Position numbers and translations under genes: made by a program. A stretch of 64,000 bases of DNA from positions 201,380 to 265,379 of the forward strand of contig MU119209.1 in NCBI GenBank assembly GCA_014904845.1, read 5' to 3'. Shown in pieces: positions 46,570-56,937 of the stretch. This stretch comes from Acephala macrosclerotiorum. Taxonomy: Eukaryota > Ascomycota > Leotiomycetes > Helotiales > Mollisiaceae. How positions within the stretch are numbered: the first letter of the stretch is position 1; the number at the start of each line of letters is the position of its first letter. Below the pieces are notes generated by a model. That model searched no databases. It was not told where the DNA came from and saw only the letters and a program-made list of their open reading frames with translations.

Positions 46570-48562
46570 TCCTGCGATGGTAGAAAGTAAGAAGAGCCGA
46601 GAAAGAAAATGGGGAGGTGCTTTGTGGACTTTGCTCCGAGGTTCGGCTTCCCAGTAGTAGCTCACGATTCAAGGTACCAAAACTACCTTAAATCTCCAGA
46701 ACAATAGAATAAGCAAGAGAACAAGTTTATACCGCTATATTCACATGCTTCTTGTTGCTCGTTCGGTTCGCTGGACTTCCGACAGCACTAACCTCGATGA
46801 CCCTCAACCTACCTCTCAACGCGCTTAATAACTCCACTCGTGGCGGAGGTGTCTTCAAGCAAGATATAAATTCAGAACAGACAACCCAAATGCCAAGTTA
46901 GCGCTGTAACGCATCAGACATTCATACCTACATGCTCCTGCGATCAATTCGAAAGGGCAGATATGTTAATTTGATGAAGTGGAAGTTGAATAAACTTTGA
47001 ACCCTTTCGAGACCGAAACTGGAGGAACAAGTTTTGACCTAAAAACTTAGCATGTCACTCAACAAAGAGAAAGACAAAAGGCACTAAAAAACCGCCTTCC
47101 CTCAAAATCCCCTCCAATCTCCTTCCTAACGTAAGTGGATCCTTCTCGCTGGCTAAAATAATAAACCCAAAAATAAACATAAAAATAAACATAAAAAAAA
47201 AAATTTAATCGCGAACTATAAAATTTCCCTTTTTTCTGGGAACCAAAAATCTCAAGGATGCTATCGCTGTATCGACTCTGAAATGTCTCAAGCGTGAGCC
47301 ACAAGATACAAATGTAATTTAATACATTTCGTATATGGGGTTGTCGAGTCGATTTGTTGTCGTTCTGTTCTGTTGTTAGTTCGGTCGGGCCAAGCGTTAC
47401 TTGTTTGTAGTTGTCCAACTTGAAGCGACAATTTGACCTGAACCACCAAGCCTGGTGGTTTGCCTGTTGTGTTTCGTTGAATCAAAGAGCTGTTATTTAA
47501 ATGCATATAGAGGTAAGGGTAGAGGAGAGGGGGAAAGCTCGATTAAGTTGGGTGGGATTAGGGAGATGTTGACGCCTCCGTCTGAGGGATTAAGGGCGGG
47601 CGGGAGATCTGGAGGAACGTTGGGAAGGGGTGAATGTTTGGAATGATTCGAGGTTCTAAGGAATACGAGTATGTTCTGTATGTGAGTTGTTTCTGTTGCC
47701 TGAAAAAGTTGGTAACTGATGATGCGCCAAGATCAAGCACGAAGAGGACAACGATCCAGCCATCCTCCCGTACACAGAGATGGTAGGACAAGGGGCAAGG
47801 CGAAGACTAAAGCTAATCCATTACAGGTTGCTCTCCAAAGGTAGGTCTTCGAAACAAAGCTCTACACAGAACTTAATACATATCCCTAACGACAATGGAC
47901 AAGAAATTGACAGGAAGGGCTGGAGGGAGACAAAGAGGTAGATAGAATCAATTGTCCCAAACTGGGAGGGATATCTTCGAGATCAAGACTGAAGGCCGGA
48001 GGAGCAGAATAGAGAGGATCTGTTGTTGCCTTGATGAATGAAAGCAGGTCTTCCCCTTAGTAGAGTGAAGTCGACAGTGAGGTGGCAAAGGTGGATTAGG
48101 GGCTCGCTTAATTGCAAGTGGGGACGTTGAGGTTGATGTTGAGGTTGATGGGCAAGGTCGTCTGTGCAGTAGAGAGCATCAAGTCAAAAAGAGGTACATG
48201 ATAATAGATTACATGATAGTACTCTGAAAGATCGACGACAAGGTAGAAGCATAGTTTTGAAGCTAAAACAATGAGGCCGTTACTATTGTTGCAATCTCAA
48301 CCACATTTCTTGGGGAGAATAATGAAGACTGTGTCAAGCACGAAAGAAGTCAAACACCGACTTCCCGGCTCCCAAACATAACATCGGTGCGTCTCAACCA
48401 CAATGAGGGGAGAACTCGCGACCCGCGAAACAAAAGGCAAGAAGGCAAACATAAAGTTAAAAACATCATAACACCAAAGTCCCTCCTACTTCGCAGCTCC
48501 AGCTGGTACTAAAGTTCAAAACTCCATCGCTTGTCAAACACATATCATAACATCGTCACCAC
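46570..48562. other. 2-kb gene-free stretch
   Basis: No frame here has a recognisable domain. It contains an A-rich tandem repeat near 47161-47205 and a G-rich segment around 47510-47640. It may include a long 3' UTR of the gene ending at 48563 or a non-coding transcript, which sequence alone cannot show. Confidence 0.4.
47161..47206. repeat. A-rich short tandem repeat
   Basis: About three imperfect copies of AAAATAAACAT followed by a run of A. Probably a simple low-complexity tract. Confidence 0.6.
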
Positions 48563-49595
48563 CTAATGAGCCAACTTGCGTCCTTTAGGACCAAGAACAT
48601 CATCAACAAACCCACTCCACAACTCACCCACCATCGTCTTCTCCTTCAAATCCTCAATAGCCGTACTACTACCAAACCCCTTCGTCAATACACTCAAATC
48701 CATCTCCTCCCCATCATTGCCCACCACCTCACTCAACGCCGCCGGCAACACATCCTCGGGATGCGATGCCACGATGCTGATTTCCGGTCTCGGGACCGCC
48801 TCATCGAACGTCTCAATCGCATTCCCCGACTCAGGAGACCTATCCGGGTTGTAGTTATCTGGGAGAAGAGGAACGCGAAGTTTTGCGAAAGGGTTGAGAG
48901 GAGGATCAGCGGGAATTTCAGGGAAGAAGAAGAAATCGATAGTGCTACCAGCTTATTAGCATTATAGAAAGTTAAGATCTGGGAGAGCCCCGGAGAGCCC
49001 TGGAGTTGGGAGCTGTCTTAGGAGCCTGCGTGCAAACGGATCATGCCCGTTTGCTCTGTGTCTCAGCTCCTCAGACAACTCCAGCTCCAGAGCTCTCATA
49101 CAAGAAAACAGCAACTAGTATGAAAATAAGACGTACGACATGTCGTGGAGGGCTTGTTTGGGAGCGGAGGTTTGGAAGCCTTGCATGAGGGGGATGGTGT
49201 GGTACACGGGTGCGGATGGAGTCGTGGGTCGGTGGCCGGAAGACATGCTGTGGTAATCTCGGTGCGTGGTCAGCATGTCGTGGGCTGCAAGTCGGTCAAC
49301 CAACTATTTGATAGGATTAGTTGATGTTACTTTGGAAGTTGATGATGGATTGATGATGGATTGATGATGGAAAATGATGGATTGGGATGCTTACTTCGGA
49401 TTTGGTGCCGGTGGAGTTGAGTTGGCGTTTCTTGCATTCGGACTTGAGGTCTTTCGAACTGCGGGGAAGATATTTGGATGTGCGGGATTGAGACTGTAGA
49501 AGAGTAGAAGGACGTGCAGCTTTCGCACTGGTGCTAATAACTCTTCGCTGCACCGCGTGGATAAGTTTTGTGACGGGTGGTGTTACTCTACTCAT
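48563..49595 (-). CDS. Mitochondrial SAP-domain protein, AIM34-like
   Basis: Three exons: 49595-49395, 49303-49137 and 48944-48563; introns of 91 and 192 nt; 249 residues. Residues 1-40 are Arg/Ser/Lys-rich without acids (TKLIHAVQRRVISTSAKAAR), a good mitochondrial presequence. A SAP motif follows across intron 1: SSKDLKSECKKRQLNSTGTK then LVDRLAAHD. The remainder contains FFFFPEIPADPPLNPFAKLR and an acidic C-terminal region (VGNDGEEMDLSVLTKGF) ending in GPKGRKLAH. Yeast Aim34 is a mitochondrial protein with the same presequence-SAP layout and unknown function. The SAP motif suggests nucleic-acid binding, perhaps mtDNA (inference). Confidence 0.72.
49340..49370. repeat. 11-bp tandem repeat inside an intron
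   Basis: Nearly three copies of TGATGATGGAT in intron 1 of the AIM34-like gene. Confidence 0.8.
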
Positions 49596-50784
49596 TGTGT
49601 TCGCTGTGATTCTGTTGTGTGTTGAGGAGTTGGGGACGGAAGGAGGATTGAGATAAGGGATCGGAATCTGGGGTGCGGTGGTGTGAGACAAAGACTCGGT
49701 AAGATCACACAGAAGAGGCTCCAAGCTGAACAAACAGGTGTGGGAGGAGGATCAAGGATCAATTTATTGCAAATTTGGAAAGCAATCAGAGGAGAGTAAG
49801 TGAGACCTTTCCCGTTATATAAGAGCTTGGGAGGATGGCATGGTCCGAGACTTAATCATCATCTTGTTGACCTTCGAGGCGGGTGTCATTCGACTGTCGG
49901 CGCATTTTGGTGAGAAACTAAGCAGGGGAAGCTTCGCTAGCTTCCATTCGTCAGACCCACTTCGATCTTCGTCCGTCCGCCCTTTCAATGCCCGGGGAGT
50001 GCATCTTTGGGGACAACAAGCAGCGCACAGGCATTTTGAAGCGGTGAATAAACCCGCCGAGAGCAAGACGGGGAAGACGACGGGAGATTGAATAGTTGCA
50101 GAAGTAGTCCAGTCTATCGCTAGACGTGCATCTTCAAAACATTCTCTTGTGTTCGAATGGCGAGATGGATTGATCCCCTCCACTGATCCCTCTCCCAATC
50201 ATCTACCGCCTGACTGCCGGGATCGCAGGGGAAGTCCGTCACTGTCCGTGAAACTTGGTGAGAGCTTGGCTGGGATCTGGTCAACCTATCTTTAGGAGCT
50301 GTTGGGAGTAAGAAGATCAGATAAAGGGTACGCGCAAGTGAAATACCCACAGTGTCATTCTCACGATCGCATCAGAGTTTCGAATGCACAGCAGCCAATG
50401 TCAATGTGCTCGTATCATCGTGTGATGTGTGACATTAAGTATCGAGGGACCTTGATGGATCGAGAGAGAGAGAAAGGGTATCCTCCAGTGAAGACATGCT
50501 CGGTAGCTCCACAAACATGCGCGCGAATTTGTACAGCCAAAATGACTTCGCAACTGTCCCGAACGCCGTGCCAAGTTCTCAAATGCCTAACCTCCTGTTT
50601 AGACTTCTTGTCTGATCATTGTTTCAGTCGAATCCGGTCCTGCGACCACGAACCATGGTTCCATCTGCTCTTTTTCTTTTGATTTCATCCGATCCGCCTA
50701 TAGTGATCAACCTCAACTCGACTCCAGACGCCACTTATTTGCCAGCGTTTTCTGTTCTCATGACAAAGGAAATATTGAGATTGC
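49596..50784. other. 1.19-kb gap
   Basis: Promoter of the AIM34-like gene and 3' flank of ICE2. Short frames only; no feature supported. Confidence 0.4.
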
Positions 50785-52140
50785 TCAATCTGTCTTCCAG
50801 TGACTCGTCAAAGAGTCATCTGACTCTTCTTTCCCAAGGTATAATTCTAAGGCGTATAGCGCCATTGTCGCTGCCACGTTGATCCATCGCCAAACGTTAC
50901 CTCCAGTATCTCCACCCTGCATCATCCACCACTCAGCGCTGTTGCCCTCTCCTGATGTCGTTGAGAAGTGTTGCATAAGCAGACTGGTATAAACTGCCAC
51001 AAGAATGCTGGGACTGAACCAGCTCAGGAGTCCTAAGATCTTTCCGGCTCCATCACTATCTTCAAGGCTGGGCTCTTGAGATAGAGCTCGAGCGCCGGAC
51101 TCTCGAACAGCTGGTATAATTCGAGTGGCTGAATAGAAGACGAATATTCTATAGGCCAGAGAAATGATGACAGACGGTGTAATAGTCTGGAAGGCTGCAT
51201 ATAGGAACTGGAAGCCTGAAAGGACAGCTGAAGGTAACGTGGACAACATATATACCAATGTGCTGTAGGATGCCATTATTATCGGCGGGAAAGGTGGGAA
51301 CTCTGGTTGTGCTGGCGGTGGTGGAGGCTCGGAGGTTGGTAGATAGTCGGTGAATATCTGATAGATGCACAGAACCACATACGCAAAGAGCAGCGAGCTC
51401 TCTACTGGATTTCCTCTTCCACTTCCAATACCCCACGCGCAGAGGAAGACTGCACACGTTATTGTGACTCCTATGAGTGTCGCGTCGACGTTACCAATCT
51501 CCGGGAAGTTCATTATTCTCCAGAGAAAGTAGACGGAGCTGGATATGATGGAGGCCGAGAGAACAAGGAGTCCAATCTGCAGCTTGTTAGCCTTGTAATA
51601 ATAGTCAGGCTGCATACTTACCATCCACATATCACTTCGTCCACGGTTGACAAGCCATCTGGTGATTTGGCCAGCAGCCTGGATCACTAGCAGACTGCAG
51701 AACCCTTCTGCCAACTGGAAAAATGGTGTCGAGTATCTGAGAAGCTTGTCCCAAGTCCCGATAGTCATCATCTCCAGTAATCCTCCAGCTCCGAATATCC
51801 ATTCCCAGATGCTAGAGTTTTGTGCCCTCTTTCCATCAAAAGTCCTTGCGACCCAGTCTCCGCTATTTGTCGCATCCACTGCGAACCTATTCATGCTCCA
51901 TATCAACAGCCCTGGGATCAGCACCCACTGTGCCATCCCGATCATCTGCACCAAAGCCCATCGTACCCTCGACTTGTTTGGTGTCGCTAGCTTGATTGTC
52001 GAATAGAAGAAGTAGAAGTAGAACAGACTGAGCGAGAACGCAAGCCCACAATCTCGTCCGCCAACATCGAAGGCTATAGGTATCGAAAGGATGATCGAGA
52101 GAAGGAAGATCGCAGAAGAGAGGACCCGAAAGAACCACAT
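50785..52140 (-). CDS. ICE2: ICE2-type endoplasmic reticulum membrane protein
   Basis: Start at ATG 52140 (MWFFRVLSSAIFLLSIILS), the usual opening of the fungal family; the frame extends 57 codons further 5' but has no ATG. Exons 52140-51622 and 51576-50785 are separated by a 45-nt intron (51577-51621; GTAAGT, branch GCTAAC, CTGCAG). The intron keeps the frame and has no stop. 436 residues with about ten hydrophobic spans. Landmarks are FDVGGRDCGLAFSLSLFYFY, a Pro-rich loop (PTSEPPPPPAQPEFPPFPP) and a short cytosolic tail. Yeast Ice2 supports cortical ER inheritance and balances membrane and storage lipid synthesis by restraining the Nem1-Spo7/Pah1 pathway (family knowledge). Confidence 0.85.
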   Translation of the reverse strand: MWFFRVLSSAIFLLSIILSIPIAFDVGGRDCGLAFSLSLFYFYFFYSTIKLATPNKSRVRWALVQMIGMAQWVLIPGLLIWSMNRFAVDATNSGDWVARTFDGKRAQNSSIWEWIFGAGGLLEMMTIGTWDKLLRYSTPFFQLAEGFCSLLVIQAAGQITRWLVNRGRSDMWMVSMQPDYYYKANKLQIGLLVLSASIISSSVYFLWRIMNFPEIGNVDATLIGVTITCAVFLCAWGIGSGRGNPVESSLLFAYVVLCIYQIFTDYLPTSEPPPPPAQPEFPPFPPIIMASYSTLVYMLSTLPSAVLSGFQFLYAAFQTITPSVIISLAYRIFVFYSATRIIPAVRESGARALSQEPSLEDSDGAGKILGLLSWFSPSILVAVYTSLLMQHFSTTSGEGNSAEWWMMQGGDTGGNVWRWINVAATMALYALELYLGKEESDDSLTSHWKTD

Positions 52141-52876
52141 CAGCGCTGTGGGCGCCGGAGCGTGCGGTGAAGCGCGCCCAGCTTGGAGTTTCTGGTAATC
52201 TGCGCCTGTATCAAGCGTTCGAAGGAAACAAAACGTGTCGGTAGCGTCTGTAGATGGTTGCTGCCAGTGTGCCCTTGCTGGAGTGCCGCTCGTCGCGGTT
52301 GCGTTGTCCAAAATCTGTAGCTTTGCTCTTATCAGGCGTTTCGAGGCGCTTCGTTATCGCACGCGAAAAGTCTCGTGGAATCAACGGCAGCTGTGCTTCC
52401 TAATATCCTGCCTGGTCGATGACTGTGATGAGTCTGCAAGAATGCCAGGCGCCGAAGAAGGAGTTGCAGATGTTGCCTGGCCCGGAAGAAGGTTGCGCCA
52501 ATGATCTCTTCGTCGCGTGCTTGAGAGGACTGGGGGTTGATAACAGGCGGATTGGGCCCTGATTTCTGAGATCGACAAGATCAAAGATCACAGGACGATT
52601 AGGTGAAGGGAGCCCTCAGTATCCTGGAGCAACAACTCGCGCGAGACCTTCCTAGCTTTATCAGAATTCCAAGCAGGCGAGGCTCAGAAGACGACAGCTT
52701 GACAGATGCACTTTTTCCCTACAGGCATTTATTTTGCAGTTGTGATCGCTTCCGTGTATCTTCGAGAAAACTAACGTCTCCTACGCTAGCCAAATAATTC
52801 GCTAGTTGCATATTCACATTCAGACTGTCCCGCCATCTTCTTGAATTGACAAGTCCAAATCCAGCCTACCAAATAC
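52141..52876. promoter_or_regulatory. Divergent promoter region, ICE2 and MYG1
   Basis: About 740 bp between opposite start codons. No gene or defined site recognised. Confidence 0.4.
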
Positions 52877-54020
52877 ATGCTTCGCAACGTATTCAAGATG
52901 GCAGAATCAGTGACTAAAAAACTAAAGACTTCGCCTCTCACAATCGGTACTCATAATGGCCACTTCCACGCTGATGAGGCCCTCGCAGTCCACATGCTCC
53001 TTCTGCTTCCAGCATACCAAAGGTTGGTAAAGTCCTGTCAAAAGTCCAAGGAGTAAAGTAAATTTAAAAGCATACTAAATTATGGTGTGTAGCTCTCAAC
53101 TCATTCGAACTCGAGACCCAGCACTTCTCGACAAGTGCGACATCGTTGTTGATGTAGGAGGAAAATACGACCCCGCGGTCCACCGATATGATCACCACCA
53201 ACGCGACTTCACTACCACGTTCCCCGACCGCCCAACCAAGCTCTCGTCTGCCGGCCTAGTCTACATGCACTTTGGCAAAGCAATCATTGCCCAGGAGCTA
53301 GGTGCCACTGAGGAAGCGCAGGAGGTTAGCATCATCTGGAACAAGATCTACGAAAGCTTCATCGAAGCTCTAGATGCGCACGACAACGGCATCTCGGCTT
53401 ATGACCCAAAGGCTCTCGCTGCGGCAGGAATCGAGAAGAAATTCAGCGATGGCGGATTTTCTTTGGGAGCTATGGTAGGAAGACTGAACCCAAACTGGAA
53501 CGACCCTACCCCCTCGGATCTGGTCGAAGCACAGAAGGTTGAGGATGGGAAGTTCTTAGTAGCTAGCAATAGGATAGGGGAGGAATTTGATCAAGCAGTG
53601 AAGTACTTATGCAAGTCGTGGCTACCGGCCAGAGACATCGTACACTCGGCGTACGCAAACCGCTTACAATACGATTCGAGCGGTAGGATATTGGTGTTTG
53701 ACGGTCAATCTGTGCCCTGGAAGGACCATCTCTTCACACTCGAGGATGAGCAAAAGAGCGCAACCAAAGTTCTCTATGTCCTGTACCCAGAGAAGCCTAC
53801 CCCAGATGCCAAGTGGAGGATCCAGTGTGTCCCAGAAGAACAGGACTCATTTCAGAGCAGAAAGCCATTGCCAGAGGCTTGGAGAGGATTCAGAGATGAG
53901 AAGCTGGATGAGATTTCTGGTATTCCTGGAGGAGTCTTCGTACATGCCTCTGGATTCATTGGTGGGAACAAGACTTTCGATGGCGCCAAAGCGATGGCCA
54001 TCAAAGCCCTAGATATCTGA
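52877..54020 (+). CDS. MYG1-family exonuclease
   Basis: Exons 52877-53022 and 53093-54020 with a 70-nt intron; 357 residues, the family's length. The opening IGTHNGHFHADEALAVHMLL and, after the intron, DIVVDVGGKYDPAVHRYDHH form the DHH-type metal site. LSSAGLVYMHFG, EALDAHDNGI and GGVFVHASGFIGGNKTFDGA are other family blocks. MYG1 proteins act as 3'-5' RNA exonucleases in nucleus and mitochondria (established for the human protein). Here a second in-frame ATG at codon 8 (MAESVTKKLK) follows a short basic start, MLRNVFK, so two starts could give two locations; this is inference. Confidence 0.95.
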
Positions 54021-54359
54021 TTTGCAGATTTGAGATGCATTGCATGGCGTTTGGGGCGGGGGAAAAAGTTACTGAAGGCGCGAGTCATGATATTACTCGG
54101 CGAATTTCGCAGCAAGAATAGAACAATGAAGATCCTACACAGAAACTTGCGTCGTGATTTTTGTACTAGCATACAGCTTTAACTCGATCGCCCACTCCAG
54201 CCAGAAAAGAAACATGTACAATCGAAACCCGTTCCCAGATAGCCTTCAGACATCAAGTGCCAAACGCCGATAGCCGTCAATCATAATCCCAGCGCGCTTC
54301 ACAATCCAGACCTGCGTACCACATAGCCCTTAATCCACCCATGCCGACGTGACACAAAT
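54021..54359. other. Convergent gap between MYG1 and IGO1
   Basis: About 340 bp with both 3' UTRs. Nothing else seen. Confidence 0.5.
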
Positions 54360-54877
54360 CTATCTTCTGATCGGGATACCCTCCTTAACAAGCGGTGGGC
54401 TCACACTACCATTACCCTTCTCCTTACCCTCATCAACCTCATCAACGCTCGTCTCCCTATTCAAGAAGCTACTCTCCTTCACCGGACTTCCGCTCTGCAA
54501 GCCAGCCGGTCCGCCAGGAAGGATATTGCCATTGCCGCTACCGCCCTGGCTTGCGTTGCCGACGCCGGGAGAGGATAGGTGGGGGATGTTTTCGGGGAGG
54601 GGGTGTTGGGATCCAACGCTGCCGGTGTCGACGGAGCTGGCTTTGCCGGCTTTGGAGAGTGCGTAGTCGCCGGAGTCGAAGTATTTGCGCTCTTTAAGGT
54701 GTTTGGCTAGGTGGTCAGATTTGGAGGGGAGCTTGCCATAGAGGCGGAAGAGGCGTTGCTCGTCGGGGGAGAGGGACTGGAGAGAGTGTTAGAGGTCGTG
54801 TGCTATGATCTTTATTGAGACATTCTGCGTGCTAGACTTACGGCAATGTCAATCTTGTTCTTTTGGTGGGGCAGCAT
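54360..54877 (-). CDS. IGO1: Endosulfine / ARPP-19 family PP2A inhibitor
   Basis: Exons 54877-54842 and 54776-54360 with a 65-nt intron; 150 residues. The family core is complete: SLSPDEQRLFRLYGKLPSKS, then HLKERKYFDSGDYALSKAG. The Ser in FDSGDY is the site phosphorylated by Rim15/Greatwall kinases; the phosphoprotein then inhibits PP2A-B55 (Cdc55) and controls mitotic entry, quiescence and mRNA stability (established). After the core there is a Gly/Ser/Pro-rich disordered tail to the C terminus, longer than in animal endosulfine. The start is the only ATG in frame before the core and gives MLPHQKNKIDIA. Confidence 0.95.
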
Positions 54878-55884
54878 TTTGAGATGGGGTTGTTCTTTGT
54901 TTGTGAATGTGGTGTGGGGTTCGAGGATCGGTGCAGAGTCGCGAGAAATGTAGCGGTTGTGGCAGAAAGATCTCGATCGTGCTTAATGTTGTCTCGGGAG
55001 ATAAAGTTCGCAGAAGTGACTCGAAGTTTAGTTCGTGCTTGCGTTGTCTGTGACGACGAAGTTGAGTCGCCAAAGAAACCCAAGTTCAAAGGATCCCTGA
55101 CCTCAAGGGTGCCGCGATATCAGGAGGGGTAGCTTATCAAATCGTGACTTTTGATCGCCAGGTGCAAAACGAAATCTGTATTCGGTGTGTCTCACAATCA
55201 GATTTGTTCTTTTCGTGTGCTGCAAGGGACGGTGTGATAGCGAGGATGAAGTCACAAGAAGGAAGTACTCTTTTCTGCTTTAAGGTGAAGGCCGGCAGAT
55301 CTTTGGTAGTCTTGGTACGATGGCCTCGCTTACAGTATGGTAGGGTTCGGGATGGGCGTCAAAATAATTTATTTGACGGACGCGACGAGAGAAAAATCTC
55401 TTCAAAGCCTTTTTCGAATTGTAAAGTAAATTGATTGATTTTTGACGCAGTTATTGTTCCCATAGCCTGCCAATGACGTAGGTGTAACCATAAATCAGAA
55501 CCTTTGTCACCAAGCATATTGGTATTCACCCCTAGGAAAAATTCAATTGGCTAATCAGTTTTCGCAGGAACAATATCAACTCGATTTCAAGAAACTAGCT
55601 CCCGCATATCGTACGATTTCTCATCTGCCTGTTCTAGACAAGAAGGATATCTGTCAAAGGCACTGCACGAGTCAGACCTCGAGAAAATTGCAGATCTATC
55701 TCGTGCTGCAAGATACCACCAGCATTCCACCTACCCCGCAACGAACCAAAATCGGTCCATCAATCACTCGTACTGAGCGTTCCGATTTGTCTGGTATCAA
55801 TCAAGGACCTATATCAGACCTTTCCCTTCGTGGGGTTACCCGGCAGCTGGACCTGAAACCCTTTCCGTCTCTCTATCCAGTAAG
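54878..55884. promoter_or_regulatory. Divergent promoter region, IGO1 and SFM1
   Basis: About 1 kb. A plus frame at 55547-55909 overlaps the SFM1 start in another frame and shows no family, so it is left out. Confidence 0.4.
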
Positions 55885-56704
55885 ATGGCAGGCAAGACCT
55901 ACATCGTAGAGCATCTCGATGATGAGCTTGGCCCCTGGTCCGAGTTAGAATATGTCACCATTGCTAAGGAGTCACATGAAGCTGGGGCGAAGTTCTGTTT
56001 GTCATCTGTACCTTCGAGTTTGGTGCTGCCGGAGGCTTTGAAAGCTGTGCCTGGTTTCACGGCAGATGGGCAGAGTGTGGAGACTCTGTACGCGGAAGAC
56101 AAGTCGAGAGTTTGCTTGCTTGATCCGTCGGCTACGAAAGAGCTGAGCCCTCAGGATGGAGAGACATTTGATGTGTTTCTTTTTGGCGGGATACTGGGTA
56201 AGAAAATGATAAATGTTATTTCCATGTGAAGGAGCTTGAGCTGACGTTTCTGCAGGGGATGATCCACCTCGAGGCATGTGAAAAGTATAGAATGTTTGGC
56301 ACGATAAACTGACTCTACTCAGACAGAACTTCAGAGTTGAGGAAGAAAGGCTTTGAAGGACGGCGGCTTGGTCCCAAGCAGATGACTACCGACACTGCCG
56401 TCAGAGTCACGAGGCTTGTAACACAGGATAAAAGTACGCAGTGACTCACCCGCCCCGAGGACATATTAACAAGTCTATAGTCCCACTTGATGACATAGAA
56501 TATGTCGATTATCCCGAGCTACGAATCAACAAGAATGAAAGTACCGAGATGCCTTTCCGCTATGTGAAGGGTAAAGATGGTCAATCCATAATGCCAGAAG
56601 TATGTCAAAATACCTCAAGAAGTCAGCGGATGCTAAGTGGTTGTTAGGGAATGATAGAATTGATCAAGAAGGATTCTGAAAAGGGCTTTGGTGATTTGTT
56701 CTGA
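55885..56704 (+). CDS. SFM1: SPOUT-family protein arginine methyltransferase
   Basis: Five exons: 55885-56197, 56256-56273 (18 nt), 56323-56433, 56481-56599 and 56648-56704; introns of 58, 49, 47 and 48 nt; 205 residues. Start MAGKTYIVEHLDDELGPWSE. Joined exons read FGGILGDDPPRDRTSELRKK, then GRRLGPKQMTTDTAVRVTRL, MPFRYVKGKDG and GMIELIKKD. This is the conserved knot region of the YOR021C/Sfm1 family. Yeast Sfm1 methylates an arginine of ribosomal protein uS3 (Rps3). The micro-exon encodes only the DDPPR core and is followed by a GC donor (G|GCATGT) with a CTCAG acceptor. Without a GC-AG intron the DDPPRDRTSELR motif cannot be built, so I am fairly sure of it. Confidence 0.93.
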
Positions 56705-56937
56705 ACGGAGCCCAAATCAAGGACTCAATGAGAGCAAAATGTTTGAGCGAAGATGAATTATGATCTAGCTCAATAGCTCCCATAGATACCTGAGAACGCC
56801 GAGCCATTTGAGCTGGCTGTTCCAGAGCTCCTCAAAGCCACATTGCTGTGACGGCTATACAATCAACCATAATACAGAATCCTACAATAGTATACACCTA
56901 CTCCGCCGGTCCACCATCCTCTAAGGACCTCTTCCCC

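Noticed and set aside
50785..52311. Longer ICE2 start at 52311
   Set aside because: The first codon there is TTG; the family opening MWFFRVLSS at ATG 52140 fits better, so the 57 extra codons are likely 5' UTR.
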